The translations under genes and the position numbers were made by a program. 64,000 nucleotides of DNA. Origin: Tigriopus japonicus. Taxonomy: Eukaryota; Arthropoda; Copepoda; Harpacticoida; Harpacticidae. This document shows positions 12,774 through 20,805 of the stretch, piece after piece. Positions within the stretch are counted from its first letter, which is position 1. Each line of letters starts with the position of its first letter. Location of the stretch: the NCBI GenBank assembly GCA_010645155.1, contig CM021312.1, positions 4,915,158 through 4,979,157 of the forward strand, in the 5' to 3' direction. A model generated the notes under the pieces. It worked only from the letters and a program-made list of their open reading frames with translations. It did not search any database and had not been told where the DNA came from.

Positions 12774-15208
12774 CTTGCATGTTGTTAAAATTTGTGACAT
12801 ATTTATGAAAAAGACCAATATGAATAAGTTGCTCCCATTATTATTATTATTTTTTTTGCAAAAAACTCAATTTTCTCACATGGGAGAAAAGTATTTGTTT
12901 AAGTTGCACCAAGAATGCAAACATCAGGGTGTATCTAAATAAAATAAATGACGCTATGATTTGTCTCCATTTCTAAAATATGGCGAACATATTTTTAAAC
13001 TATTCAAACTCATTGTAATGTCTATCATAGCAAAGAATTCCCATATTCTTTTTTACCTTTTTTTGGGCGTCGTCTGTCAAGAGGAATTCCCTAAAAGGTA
13101 ACTCTTCTTCCAACTTTGCTAAGTTTGCTTGTGAGGTGCGAACGCTAACAACCCGGTCCATATTTACGGGAAGGGGCTAAGTGAGGTTGGTTGGTTTGCA
13201 CATTCGTTCAAATCTTTCTCATCATCGTCCAAGCTACATGTCACCCACGCGACTCTGGCTATGATGCTTAAAGCCAGGATCTAATATCCAAAATGGGAAA
13301 CTATGTTCTGATCATAAAAGAAGCTTCTCCTTTATTAAATTGACGCCTGCTTCTTGTTGAATTCTTCAATGGTTACCCTTAAACTGTGAAATTATTACGA
13401 CAAGCACTCAATTCGTCACGAAGGGATCGCCTTCGTCGACCTCATGAATGTTTCAAGAGTCCATTGTGAGTAGACAATGTAACAAGAGGAATTGAAATCA
13501 TGAATACGTAAACACCTCCAATCAAAAAACCGCACAAATTTGCAAATTCAAATACTGCTTAGCGAATGTAAAGGAATTGCACAATTTGCGAGGAGGGCCA
13601 AATATCTAGGGACCGTGCAAACATGCTACAGTCAATAAAAGGAAACAAAGACAAATTCGAGTAAACTCTTCCATTAGAGACCTCTTCATCAAATTACCAA
13701 TGGCCGTTAATCCGTCCATATTTTAGTTATTGCGTTGCGTTTCAAGGAAGTATTTTTTAGCTTCCCGATTTGATCCTACCACGGTTTGGCCAAGTTAATG
13801 AAGCATGCGATTTGACCACGACCAGTGATTCATCAAACTGTCTCAAATTTGATAGTGGACTACTCTTTGCCAATTTGATCAGAATTTACCACTCTCCACA
13901 AAGCCACTCAAGAATAGAAGGGTATCTTTGGATTGGTACCCACAAAGTGGATAATAAGACATGTTGTGGAATTCCTTTGCAATGTCCGGTCCTCGTTAAA
14001 ACGTCACACTGAACGTGTTTTATATCTGGAACGATTGTCGAACCTCTAATCACGCAAACCCATCAAGCTAGAATGCAATCGTTATATTGAAAATAAGTGG
14101 AGTCATTACCATTAGTGTAGACTCTTTCGGTTGACTTATTTCTTTTATTTATTTGTCGTGGTTTTCAAGTGGAACTGGGGAGGCACACAAAGAAATATCC
14201 TTTTTTTCTGGTGTCAAAATGCTTGTTTTTGTGGGATTAATTGAGACGGCTATCTGAACGAAGACTTAATTGTTTTAGTCCAGGATTGATAAATGGTGGT
14301 ACTTTCCGCAAAGCGGAAAGGTTGATGTCCAAGGACATATACCGCAATATTGCTGGAGTTTCTTGATCAACTGTTATGAATATGGATACTATTCAAAAGA
14401 GCTTATTCATAACAGCGACATCTTGTATTCTTTTGTGTTTGGCCAACCACGACATTTTTCTCAATTTTGACAGTCAACAAATTTTAAAACAGAGGAGGAT
14501 TTTTCACCCATAAGAACTTGTGGAAAGTACACGAATATCTGTATCAAAAAGGATGTCATGCATTTAAAAAAATCTTGGGCAGGGTCGGCGGCCAAGCCCA
14601 CAAAATAACGATTACATTATTTGGTTGAATTTTCTTCCCTAATGCCTAAATTGTTCTCCCTCACCGCTGAAGCATTTTAGTATAAAACTAGAAATCTAAT
14701 CAAAAATTGATTGTACTACTGGTACTTCTGACCAAGAACCACTAAATTTCTCTGGACTGGGAGGCTAACGAGAGGAAAAATGATTTTCACTAGGAACATT
14801 GGGACTTAAGAGTTAAGAGTCAAAAACACAGAATGGATGAGCTAGCCCTCTTCTTTTCATTTTTTAACCACAAAAAAGCGACCTCATTCATTCATTCTAT
14901 GCTCTCTCCAATACATAAGTTTGAAAAGGTATACATTTTCACCCCGCCCTTCCATTGAACTGAAAATTGCGAAGGATTGTCTGCCCAACATAAGCAAGGT
15001 CTCATAAGATCTTATTGGAAAGAATAATCTTTTTGGTAGCCTCCCACTCCAACAAATTTAGTGCGTCTTGCTCTGACCAACTCTGAACGCAACCATAATA
15101 AAGAAGGTTGAGAGAGAATCATTCTCCTCGCTATCGGCAAATTTGTTCCCGATTTCCACAACATCATACATCATAAATTCTTGGCGGCTCATCAAGTTCA
15201 ACATCACC
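12774..15208. other. intergenic stretch upstream of LARP7
   Basis: No gene is supported. Small structures seen are a ctttccgc-aaa-gcggaaag palindrome near 14310 and an inverted pair ctgttatgaata/tattcataacag around 14370-14417. The last 150 nt before the LARP7 start form its probable 5' UTR and promoter region; no TATA box was identified. Confidence 0.5.
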
Positions 15209-16684
15209 ATGAAACGAACCGAATCATCCTTGGATCCTATGGATCCCACTGTCTGTTCACCCAAGAAATCACGAACCACCACCGAAATTCCCAATGAACT
15301 CGAAGATCAGGCGCAAGAAATCCATGATCCTCCTGCGGCCAAATCCCAACGTAAGCGCAAACGTGGCCTTTACAAGGCCATCGTCCAACAAATGGAGTTC
15401 TACTTCGGCGATGCCAATCTCACCAAGAGTCGATTCATGCAAGAAGCCATGGCCAAAGATCCATGGCTCGATCTGGAGGTGTTCCTCAAGTTCAACAAGC
15501 TGATTTCCATGTTGGAACAGAGCTTTGCTCGCATTGATTTGGAGGATTTGTGGACAGGTTTAAGTAAGATTCAATCTGATTTGCTCGAAATCCGGGAACA
15601 ATCCGATGGAAAACGGCAAATCCGACGTAAACTTCCGGTTAAGATCAAAGATAATGAGGATGAATGCACGATTTATGTGGAAAATATTCCGCCAAACGTT
15701 TCCAATGACTGCTTAAGAAAGCTTTTCACGCAGTATGATCAAGTCAGTTACGTGTCTTTGCCCAAGTTCAAGAACCATGAAGGCAATAAAGGCTTTGCGT
15801 TTGTGGAATTTGACACACCTGAAGGGGTTCAAAAGGCCTTGGAAGCTTTTGGAGCTCAGGAAGGTGTGATTTCCAACGAAAAGCCTCCTGAAGAACTACA
15901 GAGTGTGAAAGCGTTCAACCAAGATGAAGCTTCATCTAAAGAAACCACAAAAGATCCACCAGAGGAAAAGAAAGATCCTGAAAAAGTAGATATGAAAGAG
16001 AAGAAAACCAAGAAAAAGAACCGGAAGAGGAAACGCGAAGAAGCTCCCGAACAAGTTGATGTGGAACTCAAAATGATGTCCCTAAGGATCATGTCTAAAC
16101 GGGAATGGAAGCGTCTACGAAACAAGTATCTCAATCAACAACGGGAAAACTTCAAGTGGGCCAAAAAGCAGTTGAATAAACCGGTATTGAACAGCCACAT
16201 CAAATTTCAGGAGGAAAACGGAAGATCCCAAGGTGAAGAAAATGGGAAACCCCAAATTGAATCGAGTGTGACGACCGATATCGAGGATTCCCAACAACCT
16301 GAAAGTCAATTCAGGCTCATTCCGGGCACGGTGGTCAAGTTTACTCTGGACACGCCCATTGAGGATCGAACCCAAGTTAAACGTCAAGTGAAAAGTGCAT
16401 TCATTGATGGGGTTGAGTATGTGGACGTTCAAATTGGAGCCTCCGAATATCACGTCAGATGCAATTCTCCGGAATTGGCTGAGAAACTGGCGGGCGTGTT
16501 GTGTCTCGGGAAAGGGCGTGTCCTGGAAGGCCAGGATGAGGAAACCTATTGGTCCAAAATGGAACGAGAGAGAGCCGAGAAGCGATCCGGAAAAATTCCC
16601 AAAAAAACGATTCGTGGTCGGAAAAAAGTGTTGAAAAAACTGGACGTTGCCGCAAATTCCCATAAATATTTTACGGATGATTGA
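15209..16684 (+). CDS. LARP7: La-related protein 7
   Basis: This single-exon frame encodes 491 residues. LARP7 binds the 3' end of 7SK RNA and is a core subunit of the 7SK snRNP that restrains P-TEFb in the nucleus. A La motif lies at about residues 50-140 (MEFYFGDANLTKSRF, then DLEVFLKFNKL). RRM1 follows at 152-216, with RNP2 IYVENI and RNP1 KGFAFVEF. A lysine/glutamate-rich linker with KKTKKKNRKRKR comes next. The C-terminal xRRM is at about 368-455, with the family's ETYWSKM helix followed by a basic tail. The xRRM after a long charged linker separates LARP7 from genuine La protein. The start at 15209 is chosen over the in-frame ATG at 15143 because it has a CACCATGA context and the homologous protein begins just after it. 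Human LARP7 is somewhat longer (582 residues). Confidence 0.88.
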   Translation: MKRTESSLDPMDPTVCSPKKSRTTTEIPNELEDQAQEIHDPPAAKSQRKRKRGLYKAIVQQMEFYFGDANLTKSRFMQEAMAKDPWLDLEVFLKFNKLISMLEQSFARIDLEDLWTGLSKIQSDLLEIREQSDGKRQIRRKLPVKIKDNEDECTIYVENIPPNVSNDCLRKLFTQYDQVSYVSLPKFKNHEGNKGFAFVEFDTPEGVQKALEAFGAQEGVISNEKPPEELQSVKAFNQDEASSKETTKDPPEEKKDPEKVDMKEKKTKKKNRKRKREEAPEQVDVELKMMSLRIMSKREWKRLRNKYLNQQRENFKWAKKQLNKPVLNSHIKFQEENGRSQGEENGKPQIESSVTTDIEDSQQPESQFRLIPGTVVKFTLDTPIEDRTQVKRQVKSAFIDGVEYVDVQIGASEYHVRCNSPELAEKLAGVLCLGKGRVLEGQDEETYWSKMERERAEKRSGKIPKKTIRGRKKVLKKLDVAANSHKYFTDD

Positions 16685-16777
16685 TTGTAAGCTCATTTGA
16701 CTCATGCTTTGGTCAATGGAAGTGCCTCCTGTTACATCTAGGTAAACTTGTTCTCGATTTTTTTCGTGGTATTCCCA

Positions 16778-16783
16778 AATAAA
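16778..16783 (+). terminator. polyadenylation signal for LARP7
   Basis: AATAAA lies 94 nt after the LARP7 stop. It sits 30 nt before the TATA box of the next gene, so the LARP7 3' end and the next promoter nearly touch. Confidence 0.6.
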
Positions 16784-16812
16784 TGAGGTAAATTTGGTGC
16801 CAAACTTGTTTG

Positions 16813-16819
16813 TATATAA
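16813..16819 (+). promoter_or_regulatory. candidate TATA box for the secreted-protein gene
   Basis: TATATAA is located 72 nt before the ATG at 16891. A possible initiator (actgcactt) lies about 30 nt downstream, near 16845-16853, which is the normal TATA-to-start distance. Confidence 0.5.
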
Positions 16820-16890
16820 CGACTCGAAACGTGGTGAGGAGGAGACTGCACTTGTCAAGCTCATTAACCAGTACCGAAGTGCACTTCATC

Positions 16891-17534
16891 ATGAATAGGG
16901 CATTCATATTCTCGTTGATTCTGGTGGTTTTGCAATCATCCAGGCTTATTTTTGCTCAAGTCAACTTTGGACCAAAGGAATCTGCTCAAATCACCCAAGA
17001 TTCTCCCGATTCACCCTTTGAACAAGGTCGGGCAGCCAAACCTTTGACTCGACGAGATTGCTTCTGTCAGTGCAAGTCATTACAGTTCAAATCTAACGAT
17101 AAAATCTATGGAAATTGCGCCAGGTAACATACATGTAAAAGTAACCGATCCTTCTTAAATCTAAGGTAATTCCGCATAAATTATTCTTCAGTGAGATCCG
17201 AGGAAAAGAGTTCTGCATGGTTGAAGGTGGACGAAGTAGTCCATGTCCAGATTTGCGTCGATCCAAGAGATTCCCAGGCGAATACATCTCATTCCACGCA
17301 TGTGCAACGAAACCCAGAGAGTCCTTAGAATGTCGACGTTTGGGCGTTAAACCCCCAAGAAGACGGGTTACTACATCAAGACCGAGAAGAACCTCGCCAA
17401 GATCCACGGTTCGAGATGAAAAGCCCAGAACGACGATAGACGAAATACCTGAAGATGAGGACATCTCTGGGATCGAAGACCTTTACTATGAAGCAGACAA
17501 GCCTGAGCCTGCTTACTATTACGACTTTGAATAA
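16891..17534 (+). CDS. small secreted cysteine-rich protein, two exons
   Basis: CDS joins 16891-17123 and 17192-17534. The donor is cag/gtaaca, the acceptor ttcttcag/tgag, and the split codon AGT restores one frame of 191 residues. The N-terminus is a hydrophobic signal peptide (FIFSLILVVL, cleavage probably after FAQ). The mature protein has a cluster of cysteines (RDCFCQC, NCA, EFCM, SPCPD, HACA, LECRR). A proline/arginine-rich segment (KPPRRRVTTSRPRR) and an acidic, tyrosine-rich C-terminus (DLYYEADKPEPAYYYDFE) follow. I do not recognise the family. The layout suggests an extracellular disulphide-bonded domain followed by a flexible tail, possibly a cuticle or matrix component. The gene lies directly after LARP7 and converges on the FASTK gene. 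Confidence 0.75.
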
Positions 17535-17535
17535 A
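17530..17535 (+). terminator. polyadenylation signal overlapping a stop codon
   Basis: AATAAA overlaps the TAA stop of the secreted-protein gene. If used, the 3' UTR would be only about 15-30 nt. Confidence 0.5.
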
Positions 17536-17565
17536 GTTAATGAAGATTGTTGGTCTTAGTATCCT

Positions 17566-17571
17566 TTTATT
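17566..17571 (-). terminator. polyadenylation signal for FASTK-family gene
   Basis: TTTATT on the plus strand is AATAAA on the minus strand, 29 nt after the FASTK stop. Cleavage 10-30 nt further on would fall at the 3' end of the converging gene, so the two transcripts probably overlap tail to tail. Confidence 0.55.
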
Positions 17572-17600
17572 CGAAAGTCTAGAGAGAGATTGCCTTCCTT

Positions 17601-19671
17601 CTACGAGTTTAAAGCCTGATGATATAATTTGGAGAGATAGGTTTCCAATTGGTCGGGGTACATCTTTAACCGATTGACCTTGTTCGACTGAATCTCCATG
17701 ACCTTGAACCCCAGCTTTTTGAGATGACGCATTTGAAGAACTTTGGGACCTACAAGTCGCTTTCCAGTTCGGTCGTAGTCCTCGTAATTGCGGATGATAC
17801 CAACTACAACACCACTGTTTTCGGTGGCAGCTCCAAACCTGAAAGTAATTCAGCATGATCATTCAAGAATACATAATGTGTGTTGATAAGTTGATTGATT
17901 ACCGTAAGAAGGATGAGGCTTTCGTCGGATAAATCATAAGGTCCATGACGTAATGAGGATGAAGTGGAAGCGCCGACAAGACCACACAGGTTTGGACCCT
18001 ATTATGATCTTTCAGGATGTTACCGATCACGTCAGCGCACAGACGACTGTGTTTCAGGTTCCTGGAACGTCCCAAGGAGACGAACTTGTTCACTTTCGGC
18101 AAATACGGCCCACAGTAAGAATCAACTTCAAGTTGCAGACTGTTATCAAAAAGTTTCAATTCCAATCGAGATAACATCACATCGGATTCGGCTTGGTTGT
18201 CGAGGCGATCCAGAAAATAGGGGTTGAAGATCTTGCGCACAAAGTTCATTGGAAACCTTTCGATCATGATGAAAGAGAGCAAAAGGCTGATGATCTCTTT
18301 GGGAGGAAACTCAGCAAACTTCTGATCCACCACCTCTTCGACAATCTGCCAGAATTTGAACCCGTTCGGTGGGTAGAAATCGAGTTGTCCAAAGATTCGA
18401 GTCATGGAGAACAATTGGGGAGTGGTTAAGGTCTTACCATGGGCAATAAAGTACTCGCCAACACCTTCGAGAATCACCGGCGAGCGCACCCGGAAATCTA
18501 AGCAATATTCACAAACGGTGGCCATGAGGTCCTTCTCTTTGATGTGGCAACCCCGGATCCGGATATATTTCTCCATAGTGGAAATGATCCGCGAATCAAT
18601 GTACTCTAAGTTGTGGAAACAATATATGATGGCCAACACCTCTTCCTCGCTCAAGGATTGGACGTTGACAGTCAACCATTGCGATACGACACACAGCACC
18701 TTATCACTACTAACTTTAAGTTTAGTGAGAACTCGAAGGATTTCAAGAATATCACGCGTTTGGAACTCCTGCCAAAAGTGTTCAATCTTGTTCTCCAAGA
18801 CCGTCAAGATGAGGCTTCGACTCTGTTTCAAGAAGGGCAAAGTGGCAAACACGGCGCTGATACTCAAGGCATCCACTTTGTCCATGTGGTCCATGAGAGG
18901 CGACCAAAACTTGTCAGTCAACTCAAAGCACTTCTTTCTGTCGTCAGGATAAAAGCGGCCCAAAATCTGAATGGCATCGCAGACTTGGGTCAGATCAAAG
19001 ACACCTTCACCCACACACGCCAAGGTCTCCTGACACATTCGCTCTTTGTAAGCCGTGGACTCATCCGGTAATCGATCTTGACTGACGATTTTCAAACCGG
19101 CCAAGATCACACGAGGATCTCGAGAATGGTAAACGATATCCAACAACATGTTAATGAAAGCGATCCGTTGAAAGGGCTTGAGCGAATCCTCCAATGTTGT
19201 TCGATTGTTGCCCGACAAAGTCTGACGATGACTGGGCGGAGGGAATTCCCCGGATTGGGTCGGGTTTTCCAGGTCAATCACCCTTTGAAGGGCGTGAACC
19301 GCCACATCCGGGGTGACTTCGTTGAGTGGCACGGTTTCTAACAAAGTAAAAATATCCGAAGCCGTGGCACATCGATCAAACCCGGCCATGATCTCACGGG
19401 TCTCTTCCGAGATCTGCGACCTATCTGAGGCCCGAAAATAGGGCGTGGGGGTCTCGAGGTCATGTCGAAAAGGGTCCATACCGGCTATTTGTAGGACATT
19501 ATGCACCTTGGTCACAACCAAAGGTAGTTCACGAATCTTGAGTCCGGTTTGCACAAAAACAGAAGTCTGACCTACTTTGGTCGATCCAGGCTCATTTCCG
19601 GATTGATGGGCTAAGCCTCGGCGGATCAAACGGTCCCATGGGACCCCTCGAGCCCGTATTAATCGGTTCAT
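17601..19671 (-). CDS. FASTK-family mitochondrial RNA-binding protein
   Basis: CDS is the complement of 17903-19671 joined to 17601-17838 (64-nt intron, donor cg/gtaatc, acceptor ctttcag/gttt), giving 668 residues. FASTK-family proteins work in the mitochondrial matrix in processing and stability of mitochondrial mRNAs. The N-terminus is arginine-rich without early acids (MNRLIRARGVPWDRLIRRG), as expected of an import presequence. Helical repeats fill the middle. A FAST_1-like region lies around 430-500 and a FAST_2-like region around 520-595 (SYCGPYLP, then LGRSRNLKHS). The short last exon encodes the RAP domain (LQMRHLKKLGFKVMEI, then a leucine-rich end). It is closest in plan to FASTKD1/3/4/5, but the exact member is not resolved. 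It starts 6 nt after the SMIM20 stop. Confidence 0.82.
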
Positions 19672-19677
19672 GATGGA

Positions 19678-19953
19678 TTAGGCGGATTTGGGCGGTGAAT
19701 CGGGATGAGCGGGTGCTTTGTGACCGGGTTTGCCCTCGCGATCAAAAGGATCGGTCCAAACTTTCATGTTTCCGGGTTGAATGTTTTCTTGTTTAATATT
19801 ATGTTTCTGTCGAATCTCGTGGGAAATCTTTTGCCAAGGTTCGGGATTTTGCATGGGTGCCAAAATGATGGGGTAACAAGCGGCGCCCAAAGCGCCCACC
19901 AGACCGCCCACCAACACGGCAAAACGCCAACCTTTTAAAGGCTTGGAAGACAT
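19678..19953 (-). CDS. SMIM20: SMIM20 / MITRAC7, cytochrome c oxidase assembly membrane protein
   Basis: This 91-residue frame matches the small protein SMIM20 (MITRAC7), which holds newly made COX1 in the inner-membrane assembly intermediate of complex IV. It has one membrane segment (FAVLVGGLVGALGAACYPII), then a conserved PMQNPEPW-like region, an E-(N/D)-(I/V)-QP-G-(M/L)-KVW-(S/T)-DPF block and a charged tail. The ENIQPGNMKVWTDPF block is what I recognise. Human SMIM20 stops soon after DPF (67 residues); here a proline/histidine-rich tail extends it. The start has A at -3. A short out-of-frame ATG lies 7 nt upstream. It sits between the microprotein (19 nt upstream) and the FASTK gene (6 nt downstream). 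Confidence 0.85.
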   Translation of the reverse strand: MSSKPLKGWRFAVLVGGLVGALGAACYPIILAPMQNPEPWQKISHEIRQKHNIKQENIQPGNMKVWTDPFDREGKPGHKAPAHPDSPPKSA

Positions 19954-19972
19954 GGTCCATCTATGGATCAGT

Positions 19973-20143
19973 TCATTGATTTTGCGTTGGATTAGCGGTT
20001 TTTTCTAGAGCTTGTCGTTTAGCTTGATGGGCTTTACTTATGGCGGGCATCCACATATAGTAGGTGATACCCACTCCGATGATGCTCACAACGGCTAGAT
20101 TGACGTAGAATCCGCGGGGTCGATATCGGGGCGGCTTCAACAT
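19973..20143 (-). CDS. 56-residue single-pass membrane microprotein
   Basis: This small frame begins MLKPPRYRPRGFYVNLAVVS and continues through a hydrophobic span (about residues 13-31) ending in TYYMWMP, followed by a basic helical tail (SKAHQAKRQALEK). A basic N-terminus, one membrane span and a lysine-rich tail suit a mitochondrial membrane microprotein. Its size and plan recall PIGBOS1 and small complex IV assembly factors, but I cannot claim homology. The ATG has G at -3. Another ATG 10 nt upstream is out of frame and has T at -3. It leads a tightly packed run with SMIM20 and the FASTK gene on the same strand. Confidence 0.65.
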   Translation of the reverse strand: MLKPPRYRPRGFYVNLAVVSIIGVGITYYMWMPAISKAHQAKRQALEKTANPTQNQ

Positions 20144-20604
20144 GTCCTAACATGGACGAATCCCAAGGGAAAAAACATACACTCACTTACTTAACAATCA
20201 TTTAACGAGGGAGACTACCTTCTTTCTTTCTCAGCTGTTTTAAGCATGGACAGGTTGCCCTAAAAAGGTTAAGGATGAGGGTCAGAAGAGTTTTCACTAG
20301 AGGAACTTTCTGTTCGAGTTAGGTTTCTCGGCTTCCGGTTTTCAAAGTCCGGGGTGACATTTTAATGTTATAGAAGTGGCAAGCAAATTCAAAATCCAGT
20401 ATTTGTCCTCAAATCATTGGTTTATTTGAGATAAATGGGAGGAAAAGCTACATGAATTACACCGTGCATGGACACGAGAAGAGTGAAAATCACATTTCGT
20501 TGAAATGTGCCAAGAATATAATCAATTGTCCTATTAGATGTAGTTGAAGATTTCCGCTCCTTGCTACTGTTTGGCTGCTAATGGTACATATCGGTTGTTG
20601 ATTG

Positions 20605-20740
20605 CATTGAAAAACGGTTCAACGCTAAGTTTTGACTCCGAAGAGTTAAGCTTTGAGGGTGGCAATCAGCCGGGATCGAACCCCAGCCATCTGCACGACA
20701 AACCGACGCAGTACGGTGTATCTCACCCCTGATTACACCA
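20605..20740 (-). repeat. tRNA-derived SINE copy
   Basis: On the minus strand GGGGTTCGATCCC (20673-20685) matches the pol III B box. The sequence upstream has a weak A-box-like TGGTGTAATCAGGGG, and a complete tRNA cloverleaf is not apparent. The flank (ctttgagggtgg-aatc) recurs in inverted form at 49500-49580, which marks it as a dispersed family. Confidence 0.5.
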
Positions 20741-20772
20741 ATTACTTTTAAAATATTACTACCATAAATCAC

Positions 20773-20805
20773 GGACATCTAGAATTTCCTCTATTCTAGA
20801 TGTCC
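20773..20805. repeat. perfect short hairpin
   Basis: GGACATCTAGAAT and ATTCTAGATGTCC form a 13-bp perfect stem around a 7-nt loop, just beyond the SINE. It could be the end of a small foldback element. Confidence 0.6.

Noticed and set aside
16115..16864. 249-codon minus-strand frame opposite LARP7
   Set aside because: Shadow of the LARP7 coding strand.
17371..17862. 163-codon minus-strand frame over the FASTK last exon
   Set aside because: It is out of frame with the RAP domain; the correct exon is 17601-17838.
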